Shown: positions 8,286-16,885, counted from the stretch's first letter. The stretch: DNA of 33,208 nt from Bacteroidales bacterium (GCA_012519515.1 JAAYQC010000120.1:1-33208), one strand, 5' to 3'. Notes: generated by a model from the letters alone, not told the origin. Numbers and translations are program-made.

Positions 8286-9743
8286 ATGAACGACATAAAG
8301 AAACTCGAACCGAAGCAGCTATGGAACATTTTTCATGAGATCACACAGATCCCGCGTCCATCAAAGAAAGAGAAGAAAATTGCCGAATACGTAAGGAAGT
8401 TTGCATATGACCACAAACTGGAGACTATTATTGATAAAGCCGGCAATGTAATTATCAGGAAACCTGCAACCAAAGGATTGGAGAATCGCAAGGGGGTCAT
8501 TCTTCAGGCTCATCTTGATATGGTTCCGCAAAAGAACAGTGACAAGAAGCATGATTTTGAGAAAGATCCGATTGAAACGCTTATCGATGGCGAATGGGTT
8601 AAGGCCAACGGAACAACCCTTGGGGCTGATAATGGTATCGGGGTAGCTGCGGCATTGGCAGTCCTGGCATCAAAGGATATTCCTCACGGTCCGCTGGAAG
8701 TGCTTCTTACGATCGATGAAGAAACCGGCATGACCGGAGCTTTCGGTCTCAAGAAAGGGCTTCTGCACGGCGACATACTGATAAATCTTGATTCGGAGGA
8801 TGAAGGAGAGCTCACCGTGGGTTGTGCAGGGGGCATCGATGTTGCAGCAACCAAGAAATACACGGAGGATGCCACTCCCGGAGGGATGGTTGCCTATGAG
8901 ATCATTGCAAAAGGACTTAAGGGAGGACATTCAGGAGTTGACATTTCCCTTGGCAGGGCCAACTCCATCAAGATCCTGTTCAGATTCCTGATGCAGGCTG
9001 AATCCGATTTTAAAATCCGGGTTGCCAAAGCTGCAGGGGGAGACCTCAGGAATGCAATTCCGCGTGAATCGCATGCCATAGTGACAGTTGCGAAGAAAAA
9101 AGCCCCTGAGTTCGAGAAGTTTGTCAAGAAATATGAGAAGATCTATAAAAAGGAGTTCGCGGAGACAGAACCCACTCTGTCGTTTAAATGCAGGAAGACC
9201 GATCTTCCCGAAAAGATTATGAGCAAGGAGGATCAGTTCGCTATTATCAGGGCGGTTTTTGCATCTCCGAACGGAGTTCAGAGAATGAGCCAGTCCATGA
9301 AAGGACTTGTTGAAACATCCAACAATCTGGCAATAGTGAGCTGCAAGAACGGAAAATTCGAAGCCTATAACCTGACCAGAAGCTCGGTCGACACCTCAAA
9401 GGAATCGACTGCATGGAGAATTGCTGCTGTATTTCATCTGATCGGTGCTAAAGTCACATTATCGGGCAGCTACCCGGGCTGGAAACCCAACATGGAGTCG
9501 CCCATTCTGAAAACAATGAGCGGAGTATACAAAAAACTCTACAACAAGGTCCCCGATATCAATGCAATCCATGCCGGTCTCGAATGCGGCCTGCTGGGTG
9601 GTGTATATCCCGGGCTCGACATGATCTCCTTCGGACCGACTATCAAGTTTCCTCATAGTCCGGATGAAAAAGTTCACATCGGATCGGTAGAGAAATTCTT
9701 TGATTTTCTTTGTGCCACACTGAAGGAAATCCCGGTGAAATAA
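8286..9743 (+). CDS. pepD: Aminoacyl-histidine dipeptidase / cytosol non-specific dipeptidase (M20C)
   Basis: A 485-residue cytosolic di-zinc peptidase that cleaves a wide range of dipeptides, including those with histidine. All expected residues are present: H76, D115, E146, D169 and H457 as metal ligands, and D78 and E145 as catalytic residues (motifs HLDMVP, GADNGIG, DEETG, NLDSED, PHSPDE). They sit at a constant offset of four from the Vibrio alginolyticus PepD numbering as I remember it, so the protein is intact. The ATG at 8286 follows an A-rich leader that slightly resembles the repeated leader seen before three other genes. The gap 8115-8285 shows no clear promoter. A hairpin terminator lies seven bases after the stop. 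Confidence 0.96.
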   Translation: MNDIKKLEPKQLWNIFHEITQIPRPSKKEKKIAEYVRKFAYDHKLETIIDKAGNVIIRKPATKGLENRKGVILQAHLDMVPQKNSDKKHDFEKDPIETLIDGEWVKANGTTLGADNGIGVAAALAVLASKDIPHGPLEVLLTIDEETGMTGAFGLKKGLLHGDILINLDSEDEGELTVGCAGGIDVAATKKYTEDATPGGMVAYEIIAKGLKGGHSGVDISLGRANSIKILFRFLMQAESDFKIRVAKAAGGDLRNAIPRESHAIVTVAKKKAPEFEKFVKKYEKIYKKEFAETEPTLSFKCRKTDLPEKIMSKEDQFAIIRAVFASPNGVQRMSQSMKGLVETSNNLAIVSCKNGKFEAYNLTRSSVDTSKESTAWRIAAVFHLIGAKVTLSGSYPGWKPNMESPILKTMSGVYKKLYNKVPDINAIHAGLECGLLGGVYPGLDMISFGPTIKFPHSPDEKVHIGSVEKFFDFLCATLKEIPVK

Positions 9744-9749
9744 GAAACT

Positions 9750-9778
9750 CTCACCCCTCATTCCGGGGGGTGAGTTTT
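9750..9778. terminator. Shared terminator between pepD and the carboxylase operon
   Basis: An eight-base-pair stem CTCACCCC/GGGGTGAG (9750-9757 and 9767-9774) is followed by TTTT on the plus strand. The T run overlaps the stop codon of the convergent biotin carrier gene. It most clearly serves pepD; on the minus strand the trailing bases are AAACTC-derived and only moderately T-rich. Confidence 0.7.
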
Positions 9779-10307
9779 ATTCAACCTTTATTTCGATAAG
9801 TACGTCGTCTTTCATGACGTTTGTACCGCTTTTTGCCATGACCCGGGTTATATGACCATTGACTGGCGACTGTATCTCATTCTGCATTTTCATTGCCTCG
9901 AGTATCAGCAGTGGTTCGCCGCGAAGCACGGCAGCACCTTCGCGTACCAGCACATCAATTATTTTTCCGGGCATGGGAGCCTTTATCACTTCCGATTCTG
10001 CCTTTCCGGAATAAGACCTGAGAACCTTCAGGCGCTTCAGCGAGAAGGGAGTCTCAATTGTGAAAGTATAACTGATGTCGTTGAAAAGGATCTCGTACCT
10101 GTTCTGCCTCGATCGTACTACTTCCACCGGGTATTTCCTGTTCTTCAAGAGGATGTAGGTGCCGAATTTTTCATCGGACTTTAGTGTCACCGAGTAGCTT
10201 CTTTTTCCAATCCTTATAGTGTTTTTAAGGGGAAGGCTGAAGGTAAACCTCCTGTTTTCCGACGACAGGGCGTATAGCTTTTTTATTTCCGGTTTTTCAT
10301 CATTCAT
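9777..10307 (-). CDS. Biotin carboxyl carrier subunit of acyl-CoA carboxylase
   Basis: A 176-residue protein with a C-terminal biotinyl domain (about 105-176). The biotin acceptor is K140 in EAMKM, 36 residues before the C-terminus as expected, with APMPGKI as the preceding conserved loop. Residues 1-100 form an extra N-terminal beta-rich region typical of stand-alone carriers of Bacteroidota propionyl-CoA/methylmalonyl-type carboxylases and unlike the short Pro/Ala linker of AccB. Third and last gene of the operon; its start lies 15 bases after the biotin carboxylase stop. It ferries carboxybiotin between the two catalytic subunits in the cytosol. Confidence 0.9.
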   Translation of the reverse strand: MNDEKPEIKKLYALSSENRRFTFSLPLKNTIRIGKRSYSVTLKSDEKFGTYILLKNRKYPVEVVRSRQNRYEILFNDISYTFTIETPFSLKRLKVLRSYSGKAESEVIKAPMPGKIIDVLVREGAAVLRGEPLLILEAMKMQNEIQSPVNGHITRVMAKSGTNVMKDDVLIEIKVE

Positions 10308-10322
10308 TAGTGCCGGGAGTTA

Positions 10323-11828
10323 TTAAAACTGGTTAATTCTTTTGTTCAGGAGCCACGGGCTCATTTCCTTTCCATTCTCATAATCGATGGAAATGCTGTC
10401 CCTTCTCAGGTTTTCATCGACAAAGAGCCTCGTTGCCAGCCATGCTGCAAGCATTTCTTCGTATTCGCTGTTCAGGTAATATTTATCGAGCTGCTTTTCA
10501 ATAAATGCTGTTGTGAATGTACCGTCGATAAATACCGGATTCCTTACCAGCATCCTGAAGAATGGGAGGGTTGTTTTTACACCCTTGATCCAGACCTTGT
10601 CGAGCGCGAGCTTGCACTTTCTTATGGCATCCTTTCTGTCGGTGCCGGTGATGATCAGTTTCGCTATCATGGAGTCGTAGCTTGAAACAATGGCTGATCC
10701 TGCTCTTACGCCGGTGTCGGTTCTGACATAGGGATCTGAAGGTAGAACAAGCTTCTCGATTTTTCCCGGATCGGGTGCAAATCCCGCCTGTACATCCTCT
10801 GCATTGATTCGGCATTCAATTGACCATCCCTTTATCCTGACATCCTTCTGCCTGAAAGCGAGAGCCTCACCGCTGGCAACGCGTATCTGCTGTTCAATCA
10901 GGTCAATTCCGGTTATCATTTCGGTTACCGGATGTTCAACCTGGATGCGGGTGTTCATTTCCATGAAATAAAAATTCCTATCAGAGTCGAGCAGGAATTC
11001 AACCGTGCCGGCCGAATAATAACCGACTGCCCTGGCCATTCTGACGGCCATTGAACCCATCAGTTCCCGCAGGTCATCATCCAGGGCGGATGAAGGAGCT
11101 TCTTCCAGAAGTTTCTGGTGCTTCCTCTGTATAGAGCACTCTCTTTCACCGAGATGGACAATATTTCCCTTGGTGTCGCCCAGTATCTGGAATTCAATAT
11201 GTTTCGGATTTTCAATATATTTTTCAATGAAAACGGAAGGATCGTTGAATGCTTTTTCCGCTTCCTTGCTTGCAATGAGGAACATCTTCTCCAATTCCTC
11301 CGGCTTCCTCACTATCCTCATTCCGCGGCCACCTCCTCCCGAGGCTGCCTTTATGATTACAGGATAACCAATAAGTTCTGCAGCTGCAGCGGCTTCTTCC
11401 TCGTTTCCAATATTACCCCGGCTGCCGGTTGCCATAGGAATGCCCTGTTTCATGGCCAGTTCACGGGCAATGGTCTTGTTTCCCATTTTATAAATGGCGT
11501 CGGGTGAGGGGCCTATGAAAATGATCTTGTTTTCGATGCATTTCTGGGCGAAGTAGGCGTTCTCCGCGAGAAAGCCATAACCCGGATGAACTGCATCGCA
11601 TTTGGTTTCGATGGCTATCTCAATCAGCCTGCCGATGTTCAGGAAAACAGGAATTTCTTCGGGGTCTTCGGTATTGTCGAAGACAATGTCGGCAAGAGAT
11701 ACATACATTGCATCGGGTTCGTTGGCATTTCTTACAACCACCGTTTCAATCTTCATTTCCCGAGCCGTGCTGATAATCCTGACAGCAATTTCACCGCGGT
11801 TTGCTATTAATAATCGCTTGATTTTCAT
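10323..11828 (-). CDS. accC: Biotin carboxylase subunit of acyl-CoA (propionyl-CoA) carboxylase
   Basis: A 501-residue ATP-grasp enzyme that carboxylates biotin on the neighbouring carrier protein using ATP and bicarbonate. Domain order is standard: N-terminal pre-ATP-grasp (ANRGEIAVRII at 9-19), ATP-grasp with the glycine-rich loop SGGGGRGMR and the acidic metal site EMNTRIQVEHPVTE, then the C-terminal domain with GWSIECRINAED. It is about 50 residues longer than E. coli AccC, extended at the C-terminus (YLNSEYEEMLAAWLATRLF), as in alpha subunits of propionyl-CoA-type enzymes from this phylum. It begins 9 bases after the stop of the beta subunit, so the three genes form one transcript. Confidence 0.94.
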   Translation of the reverse strand: MKIKRLLIANRGEIAVRIISTAREMKIETVVVRNANEPDAMYVSLADIVFDNTEDPEEIPVFLNIGRLIEIAIETKCDAVHPGYGFLAENAYFAQKCIENKIIFIGPSPDAIYKMGNKTIARELAMKQGIPMATGSRGNIGNEEEAAAAAELIGYPVIIKAASGGGGRGMRIVRKPEELEKMFLIASKEAEKAFNDPSVFIEKYIENPKHIEFQILGDTKGNIVHLGERECSIQRKHQKLLEEAPSSALDDDLRELMGSMAVRMARAVGYYSAGTVEFLLDSDRNFYFMEMNTRIQVEHPVTEMITGIDLIEQQIRVASGEALAFRQKDVRIKGWSIECRINAEDVQAGFAPDPGKIEKLVLPSDPYVRTDTGVRAGSAIVSSYDSMIAKLIITGTDRKDAIRKCKLALDKVWIKGVKTTLPFFRMLVRNPVFIDGTFTTAFIEKQLDKYYLNSEYEEMLAAWLATRLFVDENLRRDSISIDYENGKEMSPWLLNKRINQF

Positions 11829-11837
11829 GTTTGAGGT

Positions 11838-13394
11838 TTATAAAGGCATATTGCCGTGTTTCCTGGCCGGAACCTTCACCCATTTGTTGCTCAGGGCACT
11901 GAAGGCAGAAATTATCTTTTTCCGGGTTACGGCAGGATCTATTACTTCATCAATATAACCCAGTTCGTCGGCAATAAAGGGATTGGCAATTTTATCCCTG
12001 TACTTTTTTACCAGTTCTTTTTTCAGTTCGGCAGGATTTTTTGATTCTGCCAGTTCGCGGCGGTAAAGTATCGCGACAGCACCGTCGGGACCCATAACTG
12101 CAATTTCAGCAGTGGGCCATGCAAAGCTGAAATCGCCACCGAGGCTCTTGCTGTTCATTACAATGAAAGCGCCTCCGTAGGCTTTTCTCAGGATCACTGT
12201 TATTCATGGAACGCTTGCCTCGCTATAGGCAAACAGAAGTTTTGCACCGTGCCGGATGATTCCCGAGTGTTCCTGGTCCTTGCCAGGAAGGAATCCCGGA
12301 ACATCCTCAAGTGTCAGTATCGGAATGTTGAAGGCGTCGCAAAACCTGATAAACCTGGCTCCCTTTGTAGACGAGTCAATGTCGAGGACACCTGCCAGCA
12401 CCTTCGGCTGATTGGCAACAATGCCGATTGTCTTACCCTTTAGCCTGGCGAATCCTGTTACCAGGTTCGGGGCATATAATTCGGCAGTCTCGAAGAAGCT
12501 GTTCCTGTCGATAATCAGATTAATTACATCCTTTACATCGTAGGCTTTATTGGGATCATCGGGAACTATGTCGCGAAGCTTTTCGTTTATGTCGGGCGTT
12601 GATCCGTCGTCAGCGTGCACCGGTGGATTTTCCACGTTGTTTGACGGCAGGTAGGCGAGGAATTTTTTAAGGGCCATAATCGTATTTTCCTCGTCTTCGT
12701 ATATCATATGTGCAACGCCACTTTTTCGTCCGTGTACCTCAGCGCCACCAAGTTCTTCAGAGCTGATTTCTTCATTAAGTACTTCCTTTACTACATTTGG
12801 TCCGGTAACGAACATGTAACTCGTTCTGTTTACCATAAATACAAAATCGCACAGCGCGGGGGAGTAAACAGCTCCGCCCGCGGCAGGGCCCATTATAACG
12901 CACAACTGGGGAATTATCCCTGATGAGTTGATTATATTATGAAATATTGCAGCATATCCGCTCAGGCTGGCAACACCCTCCTGGATTCTGGCTCCGCCGG
13001 AATCCATCATGCCTATAATAGGAGCGCCCATTTTAAGAGCCATTTCCTGTATCTTGGCAATTTTCTTCGCATGTACGAGGCCGAGTGAGCCGCCCATCAC
13101 AGTAAAATCCTGGGAGTATGCAAATACAAGGCGTCCGTTGATCTTTCCATGTCCGACTATAACGCCATCGCCGTATGTGCGTTCCAGCTTGCCAAACTCA
13201 ACAGTCTGCTGCGCGGGAGTGACAAAGGTATCGATCTCTTCAAATGATCCTGAATCAAACAGCAGATTAATCCTTTCCCTCGCCGTCAGTTTTCCTTTTG
13301 AATGCTGTTTTTCAGCATTCGCAGGGCTATATTGTTTTTTCAGAGCCTCCTGACGTTCAATGAATGCCTTGTAATTTTTGCCTGACAGATCCAT
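11838..13394 (-). pseudogene. Carboxyltransferase (beta) subunit of propionyl-CoA-type carboxylase, with in-frame TGA
   Basis: The gene has the full length of the family (519 codons) and is intact except for one TGA at 12204-12206, in place of a sense codon in AYSEASVP-stop-ITVILRKAYGG. Relatives have K or L there. The frame is the same on both sides, so this is a substitution and not a frameshift. Both acyl-CoA binding halves are recognisable: GKLTARERINLLFD and GGARIQEGVASL in the N half, IGIVANQP and HGAKLLFAYSEA before the stop, RKAYGGAF and WPTAEIAVMGPDGA after it. The enzyme would transfer CO2 from biotin to an acyl-CoA. I start at the ATG at 13392-13394 (MDLSGKNY); the more upstream start at 13466 would lie inside the promoter. 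If the TGA is real, translation yields a protein lacking the last 121 residues. Confidence 0.85.
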
Positions 13395-13421
13395 GTTTTG
13401 CCTAATTTTAAGGGTACCGGC

Positions 13422-13455
13422 GAATCCGGATAACGCCTGTACCGGTCCCGGATTC
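13422..13455 (-). promoter_or_regulatory. 5'-terminal stem-loop in the carboxylase operon leader
   Basis: GAATCCGG (13422-13429) and CCGGATTC (13448-13455) are perfect eight-base inverted repeats separated by 18 bases. With the promoter at 13464-13494 the transcript should start near 13457, placing this stem at the very 5' end of the mRNA, about 30 bases before the start codon. A stabilising 5' hairpin is the plain interpretation; I do not recognise a riboswitch. Confidence 0.5.
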
Positions 13456-13463
13456 CGGGGGCT

Positions 13464-13494
13464 CAAAATTATGCAAAATCAATATGATTCCAAA
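13464..13494 (-). promoter_or_regulatory. Promoter of the acyl-CoA carboxylase operon
   Basis: On the minus strand TTTG (complement of 13491-13494), a 19-base spacer and TAATTTTG (complement of 13464-13471) match the Bacteroidota consensus fully. This promoter decides the downstream start codon at 13394. Confidence 0.75.
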
Positions 13495-13583
13495 TATAAA
13501 TTTCGAACAGACTAATCATGCATCTGTTAAATAATTAACAAACAGCTAATTATAAAATGTAATTTTTCGACTGACTCTTCATG

Positions 13584-14678
13584 TCAGGCCAGGCGCGCTA
13601 TAATATCCTGCATCCTTTCATATTGCTCTTCCATGCTCTCGACAAGCCTGATCTGAGCCCTGGTTCTTTGCAGGTTATGGTGTTCGTGATGGATCCTGTA
13701 ATAAACATCTCCGTCGATATAATCGGTAAGGAACCGGAGGGCCTGTTCATAAGTGATCAGCAGTGGGCCAAAGGCCAGGTATTCCTTTTCAGTGGAGTTA
13801 AGGGTTTCTCTTGTTTCAGAAAGGTATCCTTCCGCGTATGCACCGAAAAGTCCGATATCCATCCTGATCTTTGAGAGATCTTTCTCATCCTCGGCGGCGA
13901 CGTTTGCCGCGGTCCTGATTGCATCCCCGAAGTCGTAGTGCACATAGCCCGGCATAACCGTATCGAGGTCGATTATGCACAGGGCCTTGTCGTTTTCATC
14001 AAGCAATATGTTATTGAACTTGGTGTCATTATGGGTTATCCTCACGGGGATTCGTCCTTCTCTCCCCAGCTTCCGTATTATTGTCACCTTATCTGCCCTT
14101 TCCCTGAAGAATTCTATTTCCCGTTTAAGGCCTGCAACCCTGCCGGCCTTATCGAGTGCAACGGAATCTTCAAACCATTCAAGGCGTTTCTCTACATTAT
14201 GAAAATCAGGAATGGTTTCATGCAGGGGAGGACCCGGCATATCGGCCAGCATGGCCTGAAATCTTCCAACGGCCCTGCCGCCTTCCTTGGCCTTTTCCCG
14301 CGAATCAACTATATCGTAAGATCTGTGATCGGGTATGAATACAAGAAGTCTCCAGAAGTTTCCTTCATCGTCGTTTATCCAGCTTTTCCCGTTTTTAGCG
14401 GGTATCATGTTGATGCATTCCCTTTTCAGGTCGGCTCCCGGAATGGCGGCCAGTTTGCTTCTTATGTGATTTGTTACCCTTTCAATATTCTCCTGCAGTT
14501 CGGGAATTCTCCTGAAGACATTTGAATTAAGCCTCTGGAGGATATAATCGTCTTTTTCCTTTTCTTCCGTAGTAATCCGGAAAGTGTCATGAATATGTCC
14601 GCTTCCGTAAGTTTCAGCCTTCAGAAAGGAACCATCAGCAAGAAAAGAGCCGAATATTTTCCTTAGGTCATGCTTCAT
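13584..14678 (-). CDS. N-acetylhexosamine 1-kinase-like phosphotransferase (APH/choline kinase fold)
   Basis: A 364-residue cytosolic kinase. It carries Brenner's motif HND (H216-N217-D218) with N223, and the metal-binding IIDLD (D237, D239). Its overall sequence resembles Bifidobacterium NahK as I remember it: YGSGHIHDTF near the N-terminus, RITHNDTKFNNILLD, DLDTVMPGYVHYDFGD, AEDEKDLSKI and the RTRAQIRLV tail. NahK phosphorylates GlcNAc or GalNAc at C1. The start ATG overlaps the end of the upstream sugar permease gene by 11 bases, so the pair is translationally coupled and the permease cargo is likely the kinase substrate. A nucleotidyltransferase that could use the sugar-1-phosphate lies at 26.7 kb. 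Only a weak AT-rich hairpin (13525-13540) follows. Confidence 0.82.
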   Translation of the reverse strand: MKHDLRKIFGSFLADGSFLKAETYGSGHIHDTFRITTEEKEKDDYILQRLNSNVFRRIPELQENIERVTNHIRSKLAAIPGADLKRECINMIPAKNGKSWINDDEGNFWRLLVFIPDHRSYDIVDSREKAKEGGRAVGRFQAMLADMPGPPLHETIPDFHNVEKRLEWFEDSVALDKAGRVAGLKREIEFFRERADKVTIIRKLGREGRIPVRITHNDTKFNNILLDENDKALCIIDLDTVMPGYVHYDFGDAIRTAANVAAEDEKDLSKIRMDIGLFGAYAEGYLSETRETLNSTEKEYLAFGPLLITYEQALRFLTDYIDGDVYYRIHHEHHNLQRTRAQIRLVESMEEQYERMQDIIARLA

Positions 14679-16020
14679 TCTTCAATCCGATTTTATAACC
14701 GTAGAAGGCATAGAACATGATCACCAGGTAGCATGGTATGCAGATCCAGTAAGCTGCCTGTGTTGATGAGAGGTCTGCAAGCTTTCCGTAAAGAAGCGGA
14801 ATAATAGCACCACCGGCGATTGCCATGATGAGCATTGCAGAACCGGTCTTTGTGAATTTACCGAGGCTGTTCAGGGCAAGTGGCCACATTGCCGGCCACA
14901 CCAGCGAGTTTGCAAATCCCAAAAGAGCCACGAAAAGAACTGTAACCGGCAGTACAAGATGAAGCGGTTCGAAGGTCATGAGATCGATGAAGGGCATTGT
15001 AAACACCTTGTCGGCCGGAGCGATCAAAGCGCCAATCGAGAATATCACACCCAGAATAGCACAGATCTTGAGCGCGTCACCCTGTTTCAGGTATTTTGGG
15101 ATAAGAGCTATACCAAGGACGTAGCCAAGTATCATAAAGGTCATCGTGAGTGAGGTGAAGTATTTGGCGGAATCCATTGAAACGCCCAGTGATTGTCCAT
15201 ACCTTATGATAGAGTCGCCTGCAATAACCTCGACACCCACGTAGAAGAAGAGAGCCAGAACGCCCAAGAGGAGGTGGGGGAACTGCCAGATGCTTGTCTT
15301 TTTCACGTTGGCCACGCCGACTTCCTCATCTTCTGCATCCGTGTCTACATCGGGAAGATGGACAAACATGATAAGCAGTCCGAGAAGTACCAGCACTATT
15401 GCCATTATGATATAAGGAACTATCACTCCTCTTGCCATCTCATCGAGCAGAACGGCACGGGCTCCGGCATCAAGGGATGTAGCAAGTTTTTCTTCAATGA
15501 CATTGGAATCCTTGAGAAGGACGCTGGCCAGGATTATGGGGGCTACAACACCGGCGAACTTGTTGGCAATTCCCATTATGCTGATACGTTTTGCGGCGCT
15601 TTCGCGCGGACCAATGATAGTAACATACGGGTTTACGGCAGTCTGAAGGAGCGCCAGTCCGGTTCCCTGAACAAACAGGCCCGTAAGAAACAGTCCGTAG
15701 GTTCTTGAAATGGCAGCAGGAATGAATACAACTGCACCCACGGCCATCACCCACAGTCCAACCGACATTCCCATCTTGAAGCCTGTCTTTTTCAGTATCA
15801 GCGACGATGGAAGGGCCATTACAAAATATGAGATATAAAAGGCAGCTGTTACGAAGTATGCCTGGAAATCTGTCAGTTCACAGGCAGTCCTGAGAAAGGG
15901 TATCAGCACACCGTTTAGCCAGGTGACAAACCCGAAGATAAAGAAGAAAAGACCGATTATTGTAATTGCAAATACATAATCTTTCTTGCTGATGTCGTTG
16001 GAAGAGTTGCTTGTAGCCAT
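14668..16020 (-). CDS. FHS-family sugar:H+ symporter (FucP/GluP/NagP-like)
   Basis: A 450-residue, 12-helix inner-membrane transporter of the MFS fucose-galactose-hexosamine group. Family hallmarks include FGFVTWLNGVLIPFLR in the first helix, FVTAAFYISYFVMALPSSLILKKTGFK, and GLALLQTAVNPYVTIIGPRESAAKRISIMG in helices 4-5. Members import L-fucose, glucose/galactose or N-acetylglucosamine. The coupled downstream gene is a HexNAc-1-kinase-like protein, which makes an N-acetylhexosamine the best guess (inference). It begins at ATG 16018-16020, about 50 bases downstream of a consensus promoter with a 14-base direct repeat around its start site, so expression is probably controlled by a dedicated regulator. 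Confidence 0.9.
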   Translation of the reverse strand: MATSNSSNDISKKDYVFAITIIGLFFFIFGFVTWLNGVLIPFLRTACELTDFQAYFVTAAFYISYFVMALPSSLILKKTGFKMGMSVGLWVMAVGAVVFIPAAISRTYGLFLTGLFVQGTGLALLQTAVNPYVTIIGPRESAAKRISIMGIANKFAGVVAPIILASVLLKDSNVIEEKLATSLDAGARAVLLDEMARGVIVPYIIMAIVLVLLGLLIMFVHLPDVDTDAEDEEVGVANVKKTSIWQFPHLLLGVLALFFYVGVEVIAGDSIIRYGQSLGVSMDSAKYFTSLTMTFMILGYVLGIALIPKYLKQGDALKICAILGVIFSIGALIAPADKVFTMPFIDLMTFEPLHLVLPVTVLFVALLGFANSLVWPAMWPLALNSLGKFTKTGSAMLIMAIAGGAIIPLLYGKLADLSSTQAAYWICIPCYLVIMFYAFYGYKIGLKNEA

Positions 16021-16037
16021 AATAATGGATTTAGTTT

Positions 16038-16072
16038 AAGTATTTTCAGAATGGGTTCAAGTATTTTCAGAA
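16038..16072 (-). promoter_or_regulatory. Tandem direct repeat, candidate operator of the sugar permease-kinase operon
   Basis: AAGTATTTTCAGAA occurs twice (16038-16051 and 16059-16072) with a period of 21 bases, two helical turns. On the sense strand it reads TTCTGAAAATACTT. The upstream copy covers the predicted transcription start (near 16070) just after the -7 box; the second is in the leader. The position suits a repressor site. No regulator gene lies next to it. Confidence 0.55.
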
Positions 16073-16076
16073 AGGT

Positions 16077-16107
16077 CAAAACTAATCTTTTTTAATTTCG
16101 CTGCAAA
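16077..16107 (-). promoter_or_regulatory. Promoter of the sugar permease-kinase operon
   Basis: On the minus strand TTTG (complement of 16104-16107), a 19-base spacer and TAGTTTTG (complement of 16077-16084) fit the Bacteroidota consensus perfectly. It lies directly after the stop codon of the SIS isomerase gene. Confidence 0.78.
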
Positions 16108-16113
16108 GCAAAA

Positions 16114-16734
16114 TCACTTTTCGATATGGCCATTGCCGCATTTTTTCCTTGATTTTACTCCCAGATAGCCTCCGTGATGTCTCAGCGAATAATCGCCCGG
16201 AGTGAATCCGATCTTTTGCATCATCAATACCACCAATGCATCGCCGATAACAGTAAACACTGTTGTCGAGGTGGTGGGAGTGAGGCCGAGTGGGCATACT
16301 TCCCTGGGCGCACCGGTGGATATGAAGTAATCGGCTTTGATTGCCAGGGGGCTGTTGACCTTTCCCGTGATCACTATCACGGGCATTCCGGGGAAGAGCT
16401 TTTCCTTAAGATCGATGAGTTCTATTATCTCCCTGGTTTTTCCTGAATTTGAAATAGCAAGCAATATATCATTCTCCTGCAAAACACCAAGGTCGCCATG
16501 CTGGGCTTCGCTTGGATGAAGGAAGACGGCAGGGGTACCCGTCGAACTGAATGTTGTTGCAATATTATTGGCAATCTGCCCGGCTTTGCCCATGCCACTG
16601 GTTATCAGTTTCCCCCTGAGTACATGGACATGTTTGTGGATAATCTCCGTAACATGTTCGTATACATCGGTTACCGGTATGTTTTTAATTGCATGGGCTT
16701 CCCTTTCAAATATTTCCGCTACCTTCTCCTTCAT
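16114..16734 (-). CDS. SIS-domain sugar-phosphate isomerase, KdsD/KpsF-like without CBS domains
   Basis: A 206-residue cytosolic protein consisting of a single SIS (sugar isomerase) domain. The KpsF/GutQ/KdsD family pattern is clear: KLITSGMGKAGQIANNIATTFSSTGTPAVFLHP, AQHGDLG, ISNSGKTREI and CPLGLTPTTSTTVF. Family members convert ribulose-5-phosphate to arabinose-5-phosphate for Kdo synthesis. The two C-terminal CBS domains of E. coli KdsD are absent and the protein ends soon after the SIS core, a known shorter form. The ATG at 16732-16734 is chosen over the frame's earlier TTG at 16755 because that one lies within the -7 box of the promoter. Role in Kdo/lipopolysaccharide synthesis is likely but inferred. 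Confidence 0.87.
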   Translation of the reverse strand: MKEKVAEIFEREAHAIKNIPVTDVYEHVTEIIHKHVHVLRGKLITSGMGKAGQIANNIATTFSSTGTPAVFLHPSEAQHGDLGVLQENDILLAISNSGKTREIIELIDLKEKLFPGMPVIVITGKVNSPLAIKADYFISTGAPREVCPLGLTPTTSTTVFTVIGDALVVLMMQKIGFTPGDYSLRHHGGYLGVKSRKKCGNGHIEK

Positions 16735-16752
16735 TTTCTTAAAAATTACGCT

Positions 16753-16781
16753 CAAAAGTACGAAAAAAACATTTTCTCAAA
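16753..16781 (-). promoter_or_regulatory. Promoter of the SIS isomerase gene
   Basis: On the minus strand TTTG (complement of 16778-16781), a 17-base spacer and TACTTTTG (complement of 16753-16760). The predicted start of transcription is near 16746, about 12 bases before the ATG at 16734. Confidence 0.55.
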
Positions 16782-16794
16782 TTTCCTGAAGCAC

Positions 16795-16828
16795 TTTGTA
16801 AGATTATCCCGAATGAATTATATTTTTG
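16795..16828 (+). promoter_or_regulatory. Possible promoter of the esterase gene
   Basis: TTTG at 16795-16798 and TATTTTTG at 16821-16828 fit the consensus boxes, with a long 22-base spacer. It would give a leader of about 85 bases that contains the repeated element at 16886-16928. Confidence 0.4.
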
Positions 16829-16885
16829 TATATAAATCCTAATATATTTCCGTTATAATAGTTCCCCCCTATGAGCGGGGCGGGC

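Noticed and set aside
12204-12206. TGA as selenocysteine or reassigned codon
   Set aside because: Carboxyltransferase subunits are not known selenoproteins, the aligned residue is not cysteine, no convincing SECIS element follows, and TGA ends other intact genes in the window.
13464-13466. Upstream start of the carboxylase beta subunit giving 24 extra residues
   Set aside because: The start codon lies within the -7 promoter box, and the added residues resemble no family N-terminus.
13525-13540. Hairpin TGTTAA/TTAACA as terminator of the kinase gene
   Set aside because: Six AT-rich pairs only, and no T run; too weak to list.
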